NCBI GenBank assembly: GCA_029239875.1
Contig: JARBUD010000044.1
Coordinates: 1 to 34,222, forward strand
Length of the DNA: 34,222 nt
Origin: Xanthobacteraceae bacterium
GTDB taxonomy: Bacteria > Pseudomonadota > Alphaproteobacteria > Rhizobiales > Xanthobacteraceae
Reading direction: 5' to 3'
Shown: positions 24,886 through 32,366 of the stretch, in pieces
Layout of the letters: the number at the start of each line of letters is the position of its first letter
Numbering within the stretch: the first letter of the stretch is position 1
Position numbers and translations under genes: made by a program
Notes under the pieces: model-generated
Told to the model about the DNA's origin: nothing
Databases searched by the model: none
The model's input: the letters and a program-made list of their open reading frames with translations, nothing else

Positions 24886-24930
24886 TCTAAGGCCAAAGAA
24901 GACCGGGCTACGAGCCCGGCATTTCGAGGT

Positions 24931-24961
24931 TATGCTAGGACTGAGTATAAGTCCCTGTCAA
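24931..24961 (-). promoter_or_regulatory. nadA promoter overlapped by a second 19-bp operator candidate
   Basis: A perfect TTGACA -35 box (24961-24956) is followed after 18 bases by TAGCAT (24937-24932) as the -10 box. The operator copy TATACTC-AGTCC-TAGCATA (24949-24931) fills the spacer and covers the whole -10 box, so a bound repressor would block RNA polymerase. Just downstream, CCGGGCT-ACG-AGCCCGG (24903-24919) would form a hairpin at the very 5' end of the transcript. Confidence 0.7.
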
Positions 24962-25033
24962 CAGGCTGTCACAAAGAGCATGGCGATTTCTGCGGCTCCG
25001 AATCCGGCCAGCACCCAGGAGCCGTTTGAGATC

Positions 25034-25471
25034 ATGGATTTGACGTTCGAGCCCGCCCTCGCCGACGAGGAAGAAGCCGTCGCCAGCCTGTGGCGGGAAT
25101 GCGGGCTGACCGTGCCCTATAACGACCCCGCCGCCGATTTCCGCTTCGCCCTCGGCCGTGAGGCGTCCGACGTGCTGGTGGCGCGAGAGGGCGGCCGCCA
25201 AACGGGACGCATCGTGGCGACCGCGATGGTCGGCCATGACGGCCACCGCGGCTGGCTCTATTACGTCGCGGTCGCCCCGGCGCTGCAAGGCAAGGGCATC
25301 GGCGCCCAGATCGTCGCGGCGGGCGAGGAATGGCTGAAGGCGCGCGGCGTGGTGAAGGTGCAACTCCTGGTGCGCGAGACCAACACAAGCGTGGTCGCCT
25401 TCTACGAGAAGCTCGGCTTCGAGATCGCCCCGCGCGTCGTCATGTCGAAATGGCTGGACGGGCGGGAGTAG
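25034..25471 (+). CDS. GNAT family N-acetyltransferase (YpeA-like)
   Basis: This 145-residue acetyltransferase (from ATG 25034; ATG 24980 would add 18 residues) uses acetyl-CoA to acetylate an unknown amine. The family pattern is complete: LWRECGLTVPYNDPAADFRF near the N-terminus, GHDGHRGWLYYVAVAP, the acetyl-CoA loop LQGKGIGAQIVAAGEEWL (Q/RxxGxG/A type), and NTSVVAFYEKLGFE. The layout strongly resembles E. coli YpeA. It is divergent from nadA and its stop codon directly abuts the nadQ stop. Position between nadA and nadQ suggests but does not prove a link to NAD control, for instance by protein acetylation. Confidence 0.85.
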   Translation: MDLTFEPALADEEEAVASLWRECGLTVPYNDPAADFRFALGREASDVLVAREGGRQTGRIVATAMVGHDGHRGWLYYVAVAPALQGKGIGAQIVAAGEEWLKARGVVKVQLLVRETNTSVVAFYEKLGFEIAPRVVMSKWLDGRE

Positions 25472-26467
25472 TCACCGCCGCCCGAATCCGCCCGGCAGGC
25501 GCACGCCCGGCGCGGGACGCTCCAGCAGCACCTCGCGGCGGAAGCGCACGAGGCGCGCCGGCCGGCCGCCGGTCTCGGCGGTGGTCTCGCCGGTCTCCTC
25601 GACCAGGCGCTGCTGCTCCACCAGCCGGCGGAAATTCTGCTTGTGCAGCCGCGCGCCGGAGAGCGCCTCCACGGTACGCTGAAGCTGGCCGAGCGTGAAG
25701 CTCGGCGGCATCACCTCGAACACCACAGGCCGGTATTTGATCTTGCCGCGCAACCGGGCGATGGCGAGCGCCAGCATGCGCCGGTGGTCCTCGCGCATCT
25801 CGACGCCGGAAGGGCCCGGTGCCGCGCGCTCGGAGCCGCGCTCGCGCAGCGCCTCAGCGACGAGGCCGGCCTCGTAGAGCAGCTCGTAGCGCTCCAGCAC
25901 CCGCTCCTCGTTCCAGCCCGCCTCGTTCCCGCCCATGCCGCCGAAGCACAGCGCGATGCGCTCAGCGCGGATCTCGCCCATGCGCGAGCTCGCCGCCCCC
26001 GCCGCCCAGGCGCGCAGGCCGTGTTCCAGGCTGTCGAGCACCACTGGCCGTCCGCCGCGCCAGTCTTCCCAGGGGAAATAGCGGTACCAGCTCTGCCAGG
26101 CGGCCTCCGTGTCGCCGGCCGGGCGGGCCTCGCGCACCAAAGCGAGATAGGCGAGCGAGAGCGCGCGGGCGCCGTCCTCTCCGCGGTCGCGGTCGCCGAA
26201 GGTGTAGAGCTGCTCGACATAGCCGAGCTCCTGCAGCGTCTGCCGCTCGACCCAGCTCCGCAGCCCCACTTCCAGCGTGCGGTGGCCGCGCTCCAGCGGG
26301 CCGGAGGGCAACGACTCGCGCCCGTCGCCATGGCGGATGGTCAGCACCTTCGGATCGTCGCCGGTCACCGCGACGATCACCGCCGACAGGCCGATGGCGA
26401 GCCCCGGCTCGGGCGCCTCCGGCGGAGCGGCATCGGTGGTCGGGCGGCTGAGCGGCGTCGCGGACAT
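25472..26467 (-). CDS. nadQ: NadQ-type transcriptional regulator of NAD synthesis (Nudix-like plus winged helix)
   Basis: This 331-residue protein resembles the COG4111/NadQ family, known as the NAD biosynthesis regulator of alphaproteobacteria. The N-terminal half is a Nudix-like domain. Its Nudix helix is degenerate: the REUxEExGU part reads RQTLQELGY (75-83), so two catalytic glutamates are glutamines, which points to ligand sensing rather than hydrolysis. The C-terminal part (FTLGQLQRTVEALSGARLHK, then QNFRRLVEQQRLVEETG) is a winged helix of the NrtR kind. The ATG at 26467 has GGAG three bases upstream; longer frames are unsupported. It lies next to nadABC, whose promoter carries two matching palindromes, so it is the probable repressor. 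The name rests on remembered family features. Confidence 0.82.
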   Translation of the reverse strand: MSATPLSRPTTDAAPPEAPEPGLAIGLSAVIVAVTGDDPKVLTIRHGDGRESLPSGPLERGHRTLEVGLRSWVERQTLQELGYVEQLYTFGDRDRGEDGARALSLAYLALVREARPAGDTEAAWQSWYRYFPWEDWRGGRPVVLDSLEHGLRAWAAGAASSRMGEIRAERIALCFGGMGGNEAGWNEERVLERYELLYEAGLVAEALRERGSERAAPGPSGVEMREDHRRMLALAIARLRGKIKYRPVVFEVMPPSFTLGQLQRTVEALSGARLHKQNFRRLVEQQRLVEETGETTAETGGRPARLVRFRREVLLERPAPGVRLPGGFGRR

Positions 26468-26600
26468 GGGCTCCGGCGATGGCAGTGTTCTGGGCGGTAT
26501 TCTGGCGTGCGTGCGCCGAGAATAGCATGGCCCCGTGCGCGCCGCTTGCGCCGGGGCGCCGGGAATGGCAATCCGCCTCATCAAGCTGTGGAGGTCGACG

Positions 26601-27434
26601 ATGAGCAGAGTGGTTCTTCCCGGCGGGACGCGGGTTCCCGCTCTCGGCATCGGCACATGGATGATGGGCGAGCGCCCCGCCGCGCGGAAGGAGGAGACCG
26701 AATCGGTCCGCCTCGGCGTCGAGCTGGGCCTGACGCTGGTCGACACCGCCGAGATGTATGGCGAGGGCGCCTGCGAGACCTTCCTCGGCGACGCCCTCGC
26801 GGGGCTTCGCGACAAGGTGTTCCTGGTCTCCAAGGTCTATCCGCACAATGCCAGCCGCGCCGGCGTCGTCGCCGCCTGCGAGCGCAGCCTGAAGCGGCTG
26901 AAGACCGATCACCTCGATCTCTATCTGCTGCACTGGCGCGGCGGCGTACCGCTGGCCGAGACCATCATCGGCTTCGAGCATCTCAAGAGCCAGGGCAAGA
27001 TCCGCCACTGGGGCGTGTCGAACTTCGACACCGACGACATGAACGAGCTCTACGAGACCCCCGGCGGCGAGGGCTGCGCGGTCAACCAGGTGCTCTACAA
27101 CCTCACGCGACGCGGGCCGGAATATGACCTCCTGCCCTGGCTGGAGGAGCAGGAAATCCCGCTCATGGCCTACAGCCCGATCGAGCAGGGCCGCATCAAG
27201 ACCTCCGGCGTGCTCGCCGAGATCGCCGCCAAGCATGGCGCCAAGCCCTTCCAGGTGGCGCTCGCCTGGGTACTGCGCAGCCCGAACAACATCGTCATCC
27301 CCAAGGCCTCGCGTCCCGAGCACATGCGCGAGAACGCCGGCGCGCGCGACATCAAGCTGGACAATGACGACCTCGCCGCGCTCGACGCGGCCTTCCCCCC
27401 GCCGAGCCGCAAGCGCTCGCTGGAGATGCTGTAA
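26601..27434 (+). CDS. Aldo/keto reductase
   Basis: This 277-residue NADPH-dependent oxidoreductase of the AKR superfamily carries the full catalytic tetrad: D48, Y53 (VDTAEMYGEG), K78 (LVSKVYP) and H111 (YLLHWRGG). The barrel end has the NADPH-binding block VIPKASRPEHMRENAGA. The short C-terminus is typical of the bacterial YeaE/DkgA-like group. GGAGG at six bases before ATG 26601 sets the start; the upstream extension is non-coding. It is divergent from nadQ with 133 bases between start codons. Substrate unknown. Confidence 0.93.
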   Translation: MSRVVLPGGTRVPALGIGTWMMGERPAARKEETESVRLGVELGLTLVDTAEMYGEGACETFLGDALAGLRDKVFLVSKVYPHNASRAGVVAACERSLKRLKTDHLDLYLLHWRGGVPLAETIIGFEHLKSQGKIRHWGVSNFDTDDMNELYETPGGEGCAVNQVLYNLTRRGPEYDLLPWLEEQEIPLMAYSPIEQGRIKTSGVLAEIAAKHGAKPFQVALAWVLRSPNNIVIPKASRPEHMRENAGARDIKLDNDDLAALDAAFPPPSRKRSLEML

Positions 27435-27441
27435 ACCGGTA

Positions 27442-27472
27442 GCTGCCCGGACCTCTCAGGCGGCCGGGCAGC
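27442..27472. terminator. Hairpin between convergent genes
   Basis: GCTGCCCGG (27442-27450) and CCGGGCAGC (27464-27472) form a nine-base stem around a 13-base loop. The loop contains the stop codon of the EamA-type gene, and the aldo/keto reductase stop lies eight bases before the stem. It can fold in both transcripts and may end both, though there is no T-run. Confidence 0.5.
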
Positions 27473-28337
27473 GGGCCGTCCGGCGCGGCACGTCGGCGAC
27501 CAGGTAGGCGGCAACGGCAGCGACCACCAGGGCGCCGCCGAGGAGCGCGGCTCCCCCGACCTGTTCGCCGAAGGCGAGCCAGACCCAGAGCGGCGACAGC
27601 ACCACGTCGAGAAGCATCAGGAGGCCGGTCTCGCCCGAGCGGATGCTGCGCCCACCCATCAGCGTCAGCACATTGGCGAGGCCGGAGGTGAGGACGCCCA
27701 GCAGGGCGCAGACCAGCAGGGAATCCATTGAGGGCAGGCCGACGGGGGCGAGCGGCAGGGCGATGAGCGCCGCCCCGACCGCCGAGACGAGGCTCACCAG
27801 AGTGAGGTCGAGCGCGGGGTGCTTCTTCGCCTGCACCAGCAGCCCGGCCCAGCTCGCCGTCATGAAGAGGGAGACGGCGATGCCGGCGATTTCCGTCGTC
27901 GAGATCGCCGCGCCGGCGGTGATGACGATGCCGGTGGTCGCCAGTGCGGCGGCGGCGCCGAAACGCCGGGTCAGCGGCTCGCGTAGCGCGACGAGGCCCA
28001 TGGCCGCGGTGACGAAGGGCAGCGCGGCATAGATGGTCATGACCGTCGCCACCGAGGTGAGCTGCAGCGCGCCGATATAGGAGACGTTGCCGGCGATCGC
28101 GAGCCCGACGGTGAGGAGGCCCGCCTTCGAGAAGGTGGCCCGCACGCTCTCCGCCTTGTTGCGGCTGGCGATCAGCCAGAACGGTCCGAGAGCCAGCGCG
28201 GCGAACAGCGAACGCCAGAGGACGATCGACCAGGCATCGAGCTCGGCCATCCGGACGAGAAGGCCGACGGAGCTCCACAGCAGCGTGGCGACGAGCACCA
28301 CGACGAGGCCGGCCGAACGCGTGCGCATGATGGACAT
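27456..28337 (-). CDS. EamA/DMT-family transporter
   Basis: This 293-residue inner-membrane protein shows about ten hydrophobic segments in two homologous halves, as in the drug/metabolite transporter superfamily. Typical blocks are TLLWSSVGLLVR and SIVLWRSLFAALALGP in helices 1 and 2, AALPFVTAAMGLVALREPLT in the first half, and LLMLLDVVLSPLWVWLAFGE in the second. The ATG at 28337 has GAGG five bases before it; upstream extension into the TetR region is rejected. It is divergent from a TetR regulator with a palindromic site between them, so it is probably that regulator's target. Substrate unknown; metabolite export is the usual role. Confidence 0.9.
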   Translation of the reverse strand: MSIMRTRSAGLVVVLVATLLWSSVGLLVRMAELDAWSIVLWRSLFAALALGPFWLIASRNKAESVRATFSKAGLLTVGLAIAGNVSYIGALQLTSVATVMTIYAALPFVTAAMGLVALREPLTRRFGAAAALATTGIVITAGAAISTTEIAGIAVSLFMTASWAGLLVQAKKHPALDLTLVSLVSAVGAALIALPLAPVGLPSMDSLLVCALLGVLTSGLANVLTLMGGRSIRSGETGLLMLLDVVLSPLWVWLAFGEQVGGAALLGGALVVAAVAAYLVADVPRRTARCPAA

Positions 28338-28381
28338 GGCTGCCTCGCTGTGTTCCGATCCCGCACATACATAGATTGGAG

Positions 28382-28396
28382 TAGACCGGTCGTCTA
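28382..28396. promoter_or_regulatory. Palindromic operator candidate for the TetR regulator
   Basis: TAGAC-CGGTC-GTCTA lies three bases before the TetR start codon and 44 bases before the divergent transporter start. TetR-family repressors typically bind such short palindromes between themselves and a divergent target. The arms match the TAGAC/GTCTA type seen with some NemR-like regulators; this comparison is from memory. Confidence 0.55.
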
Positions 28397-28399
28397 GCG

Positions 28400-29005
28400 A
28401 TGAATGGCAAGATTTCCACACGCGACAGGATCGTCGCGGCCGGCCGGAAGGCGATGCTGGAACAGGGCTATGAAGGCACCGGCATCGGCCCGCTGCTGGC
28501 ATCGGTCGCGGTGCCCAAGGGTTCCTTCTACCATTTCTTCGCCAGCAAGGAGGATTTCGCCGCCGCGGTCCTCGCCGCCTATGCCGACCAGTATCGCCAG
28601 CAGCGGCAGGAACTGTTCGCCGACGCCCGCCTGAGCCCGATGGCGCGCATCGAGCGCCATCTCGTGCAGCTCGAGCGGGACACGACATCCGAGGCGAACG
28701 CGGCCGGGTGTCTCTACGGCGTTCTGGCCCAGGCGGCCCCAGGCCTCGGCGCCGAGTTGCGCGGCCGGCTGAGCGAGGTTTTCGCGGCATGGGAGCAGGA
28801 CCTCGCCGCCCTCATCGCCGAGGCCCAGCGGGCGGGCGAGGTCGACGCCGCGCTCGATCCGGTGGAAGCCGCGGCCCATGTGATCGACGGCTATGAGGGC
28901 GTGGTCATCCGGGCGCGGGCCGGCGACGGGCCGGCGGCTTTTGCGCGGTTCCGCAAGTTCACGCTGGCCGTCCTTGGGCGCGCCGCGGGGGCGGAGCGCC
29001 CGTGA
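28400..29005 (+). CDS. TetR-family transcriptional regulator
   Basis: This 201-residue repressor-type protein has an N-terminal helix-turn-helix: TRDRIVAAGRKAMLEQGYEG (7-26) followed by SVAVPKGSFYHFFASKEDFA, the highly conserved recognition part. The C-terminal ligand domain is helical with one cysteine (NAAGCLYG), a position where some NemR/AcuR-like regulators carry a redox or electrophile-sensing cysteine. No clear ribosome site precedes the ATG, which lies three bases after the palindrome. It is divergent from the EamA-type transporter and probably represses both. Ligand unknown. Confidence 0.88.
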   Translation: MNGKISTRDRIVAAGRKAMLEQGYEGTGIGPLLASVAVPKGSFYHFFASKEDFAAAVLAAYADQYRQQRQELFADARLSPMARIERHLVQLERDTTSEANAAGCLYGVLAQAAPGLGAELRGRLSEVFAAWEQDLAALIAEAQRAGEVDAALDPVEAAAHVIDGYEGVVIRARAGDGPAAFARFRKFTLAVLGRAAGAERP

Positions 29006-29023
29006 ACGCACATGCGCACCGCC

Positions 29024-29033
29024 CTATCGACAG
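29024..29033. promoter_or_regulatory. Weak BioR-like palindrome upstream of bioM
   Basis: CTATCGACAG lies 73 bases before the bioM start and agrees with seven of ten positions of the BioR palindrome TTATMKATAA used by alphaproteobacterial biotin regulators. The match is imperfect and could be chance. No bioR gene is in the window. Confidence 0.25.
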
Positions 29034-29106
29034 GCGGCCGTCCTGACCCGATAAGGCGCTGCGGCGACGATCCGCCGCCGATCCTCCCTGTCGCCGGACG
29101 CCGCCC

Positions 29107-29805
29107 GTGCCGAATGCCCCGCTGATATCCCTCGACCACGTCACCCTCACCCGCGGAGGGCGGGTGGTACTGGACGACGTGTCGCTGGATCTCCCCGAGC
29201 GCCGCATCGGTCTCATCGGCAATAACGGCTCAGGCAAAAGCTCGCTCATCCGCCTCCTCAACGGCCTGCTGACCGCCGACAAGGGCCGGGTCGTCGTGCA
29301 CGGCCTCGACGCGAAGGAGAAGGCCGCCGAGCTGCCGCGCAAGGTCGGCTTCATCTTCCAGAATCCCGACCACCAGATCATCTTCCCGACGGTGGCCGAG
29401 GAGGTCGCCTTCAGCCTGGAGCAGACGGGAATGCCGCGCCGCGAAGCCGCGAAGGAAGCGATCCCGGCGCTTGCCCGCTTCGGCCGCGACCACTGGGCCC
29501 AGCGGCCGGTGCATGCGCTTTCTGAGGGCGAGAAGCAGTTCCTCTGCATCATCGCCGTGCTGGTGATGCAGCCTGCCGTGCTGGTGCTGGACGAGCCCTT
29601 CTCCAGCCTCGACCTCCCCACCCGCCGCCGGCTGGAGGCGCTAATCGCCGGCCTGCCGCAGCAGGTGCTCCTCATCGCGCACGAGCTCGACGCCTTCGCC
29701 GGCTACGAGCGCGTAATCTGGCTGCACGAGGGCAAGGTGGCGATGGACGGCACGCCCGAGGCGGTGATCGCCGCCTACCGCGCCTTCGTGGAGGCGGGCG
29801 GATGA
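29107..29805 (+). CDS. bioM: Biotin ECF transporter ATPase BioM
   Basis: This 232-residue ATPase of the ECF type energises biotin uptake with BioN and BioY. Walker A is GNNGSGKS (38-45), Q-loop Gln is Q85 (FIFQNPDHQI), the signature reads LSEGEKQ (138-144), Walker B VLVLDEP (158-164) and the switch histidine H192 (IAHELDAF). The NPDHQ extension after the Q-loop and the LSEGEKQ signature are typical of ECF ATPases. The start is a GTG at 29107 with only a weak ribosome site; the nearby ATG at 29114 is out of frame. It overlaps bioN by four bases and opens a five-gene operon. Confidence 0.93.
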   Translation: MPNAPLISLDHVTLTRGGRVVLDDVSLDLPERRIGLIGNNGSGKSSLIRLLNGLLTADKGRVVVHGLDAKEKAAELPRKVGFIFQNPDHQIIFPTVAEEVAFSLEQTGMPRREAAKEAIPALARFGRDHWAQRPVHALSEGEKQFLCIIAVLVMQPAVLVLDEPFSSLDLPTRRRLEALIAGLPQQVLLIAHELDAFAGYERVIWLHEGKVAMDGTPEAVIAAYRAFVEAGG

Positions 29806-30413
29806 TCTCCCTCTACCTGCCCGAGCGGACCTGGCTGCACGGCATTCCCGCCGGCTGGAAGCTGATCGCGCTCGCTCTCGTCAGCCTCGCCGTCGCACCT
29901 TCCGACAATCTGCCGCTGATGACCGGCCTCGTCGCCGCGGTGCTCGCCCTCTACGTCTCGCTCGGGCGGGCGGCGCTGACGCAGATCGCGCTGCTGCGGC
30001 CGATGTGGCCGCTCTTCCTCATCCTGCTCGCCTTTCACTGGTGGCGCGGCGACGTCGCGCTCGGCGTCGTCATCCTCCTGCGCATCCTCGCCATGGTGCT
30101 GCTCGCCAATGCCGTGACCATGACCACCCGCATGGACGCGATGATGGACGCTGTCGAGCCGCTGCTGCGCCCGCTCGCCCTGATCGGCGTGGCGCCGCGC
30201 GCTGTGGCGCTGGCCGTGGCGATGATGATCCGCTTCGTACCGCTGCTCTTCGCGCTGTGGGAGGCGCTGAACGAATCCTACCGCGCCCGCACGGGAAAGC
30301 GCGGCGGCTGGCGCCTGCTCGCGCCTTTCTGTATCCAGACCTTGAGAATGTCGCATCATACCGCCGAGGCGCTGGCCGCGCGCGGCGGCGCCCCGCGAGG
30401 AGATCGCCGATGA
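29802..30413 (+). CDS. bioN: Biotin ECF transporter T component BioN
   Basis: This 203-residue protein is the EcfT-type transmembrane coupler between BioM and BioY. Hydrophobic spans include LIALALVSLAVA, LMTGLVAAVLALYVSLG and VVILLRILAMVLLANAVTMT. The long cytoplasmic helical part carries the basic Ala-Arg-Gly type motifs that dock on the ATPase (YRARTGKRGG and LAARGGAPRG near the end). Length matches the short BioN type rather than longer group II EcfT proteins. It overlaps bioM and bioY by four bases each (ATGA). Confidence 0.93.
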   Translation: MISLYLPERTWLHGIPAGWKLIALALVSLAVAPSDNLPLMTGLVAAVLALYVSLGRAALTQIALLRPMWPLFLILLAFHWWRGDVALGVVILLRILAMVLLANAVTMTTRMDAMMDAVEPLLRPLALIGVAPRAVALAVAMMIRFVPLLFALWEALNESYRARTGKRGGWRLLAPFCIQTLRMSHHTAEALAARGGAPRGDRR

Positions 30414-30967
30414 AAGACCGCAGCCTCGTCCAGATCGCCCTCTATGCGGCGATCTTCGCCGTGCTCGGCCTGCTGCCGCGCTTCGACCTGCCGGTCGCCG
30501 GCGGCGTGCCCATCACCGCCCAGAGCATGGGCGCGATGCTGGCGGGCGTGATGCTCGGCGCCTGGCGCGGGGCGCTCTCCATCGTGCTGCTGCTGTTCGT
30601 GGTGGCGCTCGGCGCGCCGCTGCTGGCGGGCGGGCGCGGCGGGCTCGGCGTGTTCTTCACGCCCTCGGTCGGCTTCATCTTCGGCTGGATCGCCGTCGCC
30701 TTCACCGCCGGCTGGCTGATGCAGGTACTGCGCAGGGCGCCGGTCTTCCCCGCCGCGCTGATCGCCGCCGTCGTCGGCGGCATCGTGGTGATGTACGCCT
30801 TCGGCATCGCCGGCATGTCGCTGGTGGGCGGGCTGACGCTGCGCGAGGCGACGCTCGCCTGCCTCGTCTTCATCCCCGGCGACGCGATCAAGGCGGTGCT
30901 GGTGGCGCTGATCGCCCAGACCGTGGCGCGCGGCATGCCGGAGGCGCTGCTCTCGCGCAACGCCTGA
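30410..30967 (+). CDS. bioY: Biotin ECF transporter substrate-binding component BioY
   Basis: This 185-residue membrane protein is the biotin-binding S component. Six hydrophobic segments are visible, and the family blocks GGVPITAQSMGAMLAGVMLG (about 34-53), FFTPSVGFIFGWIAVAF and CLVFIPGDAIKAVLVALIAQ are present. The last of these holds the conserved PGD(x)3K of BioY. The ATG at 30410 lies in the bioN stop (ATGA), with GAGGAGA upstream. It is followed four bases later by an acyl-CoA synthetase gene. Confidence 0.95.
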   Translation: MKDRSLVQIALYAAIFAVLGLLPRFDLPVAGGVPITAQSMGAMLAGVMLGAWRGALSIVLLLFVVALGAPLLAGGRGGLGVFFTPSVGFIFGWIAVAFTAGWLMQVLRRAPVFPAALIAAVVGGIVVMYAFGIAGMSLVGGLTLREATLACLVFIPGDAIKAVLVALIAQTVARGMPEALLSRNA

Positions 30968-30971
30968 GCCG

Positions 30972-32366
30972 ATGGCACGGACCATCGGCGCGAGGCTCGA
31001 GGCGCTCGCCGCCGCCGAGCCGTCACGCCCCGCGCTCATCTGCGAGGACGAGACGATCTCCCGCGCCGCGCTTGCCGCCCGCATCGGCGGGCTGGCGGCA
31101 TGGCTGGCGCAGTGCACGGCGTCGGGCGCCGGCATCGCGCTTGCCATAGGCAATGCGCCCGCACTGGTGGAAACTTTCCTGGCCTGCGCGGTCTCAGGCC
31201 GGCAGGCGCTTGTCTACGATCCCGCCTGGCCGGCACCCTACCGCGCCGCCATCGACGCGGCGCTGGCGCCTGCGCTGACGCTGGAGACGGCGCCCGAGAC
31301 GCCGGCGGCCCCCTTCCCTGCGCCTCCCTCGCCCGAGGCACCGTTCTATGTCGGCTTCACCTCCGGCTCTACCGGCGTGCCGAAGGGCTATCGCCGCAGC
31401 CACCGCTCCTGGATCGACAGCTTCGAGGTCAGCGCCGTCGAGTTCGGATTGAGCGAGCGCGACGTGATCATGGCGCCCGGCGGGCTCGCCGCCTCGCTGC
31501 ATCTCTATGGCGTCGTGCATGCGCTGCACATCGGCGCTACCGCGGTGATGATGCACCAGTTCCACCCGCGCCGCGCGCTGCGCCTCGTCGCCCGGCATGG
31601 CGTCACCGCGCTCTACGCCACGCCGACGCAGTTGCAGATGCTCGTCGAGGCGGCCGGCGGCGACGCCTTCCCGAGCCTGCGCATCCTCATGATCAGCGGC
31701 GCCAAATGGCGAGCGGAGACGCGGGCGGCAACGGAGGCGCTCTTCCCGAATGCCGGGATCGCCGAATTCTACGGTGCCTCGGAGACGAGCTTCATCACCA
31801 TCGGCCATCCGGACGAGAAGGTGCCCGCCGGTTCGGTCGGCCGCGCCGCCCATGGCGTCTCCTTGCGCATCCGCGATGTCGAGGGACGCGACCTGCCGGT
31901 GGGCGAGGCCGGCGCCATCTGGGTCGGCAGCTCCATGTTGTTCGACGACTACGCCTGCGGCAGCGCGCCCGAGACGCGGCGCGAGGGCGATTTCCTCAGC
32001 ATCGGAGACCATGGGCGGCTCGACGAGGACGGCTTCCTCTATCTGCACGGGCGCGAGAAGCGCATGCTCGTCACCTCCGGGCTCAACGTCTATCCCGAGG
32101 AGGTGGAGGCGGTGCTCTCCAGCCTATCCGGTATCGAGGAGGCGGCGGTGTTCGGCCTGCCCGACCCGCTGCGCGGCGTCGAGCTGGTCGCCGTGCTGCG
32201 CGGGCATGTCGACGAGCCGGCCCTGCGCGCCGCCTGCCGCGCGCTGCTGCCGGCAGCGAAGATCCCGCGCCGCTTCCTCACGCTCGACGACTGGCCGCGC
32301 ACCTCCGGCGGCAAGGCGGACCTCCGGGCGCTGGAGGCCATCGCGGCCGAGAGGCTGAAGCGGTGA
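30972..32366 (+). CDS. AMP-forming acyl-CoA synthetase in the biotin transporter operon
   Basis: This 464-residue adenylate-forming ligase should activate a carboxylic acid to its CoA thioester. Motifs are complete: the P-loop TSGSTGVPKG (130-139), YGASE (267-271), GDHG with D346 for the ribose, the hinge and DNA-like tract REKRMLVTSGLNVYPEEVE (361-379), and the catalytic lysine K448 in PRTSGGKAD. At 464 residues it is shorter than most of the family because the N-terminal domain is trimmed. It starts four bases after bioY and overlaps the thiolase gene by four bases, so it is firmly in the operon. Its substrate is unknown; biotin, a biotin precursor such as pimelate, or a breakdown product are guesses from context. 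Confidence 0.9.
   Translation: MARTIGARLEALAAAEPSRPALICEDETISRAALAARIGGLAAWLAQCTASGAGIALAIGNAPALVETFLACAVSGRQALVYDPAWPAPYRAAIDAALAPALTLETAPETPAAPFPAPPSPEAPFYVGFTSGSTGVPKGYRRSHRSWIDSFEVSAVEFGLSERDVIMAPGGLAASLHLYGVVHALHIGATAVMMHQFHPRRALRLVARHGVTALYATPTQLQMLVEAAGGDAFPSLRILMISGAKWRAETRAATEALFPNAGIAEFYGASETSFITIGHPDEKVPAGSVGRAAHGVSLRIRDVEGRDLPVGEAGAIWVGSSMLFDDYACGSAPETRREGDFLSIGDHGRLDEDGFLYLHGREKRMLVTSGLNVYPEEVEAVLSSLSGIEEAAVFGLPDPLRGVELVAVLRGHVDEPALRAACRALLPAAKIPRRFLTLDDWPRTSGGKADLRALEAIAAERLKR

Noticed and set aside
24887..24896. Longer nadA start at ATG 24896
   Set aside because: It lacks a ribosome site and would translate through the 19-bp palindrome; ATG 24854 has GGGAGG at ideal spacing.
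26468..26600. Direct repeat TTCTGG at 26488-26493 and 26500-26505 between nadQ and the aldo/keto reductase gene
   Set aside because: Six-base repeats are too short to support an operator without comparison; no link to a TATACTC-type NadQ site was found there.
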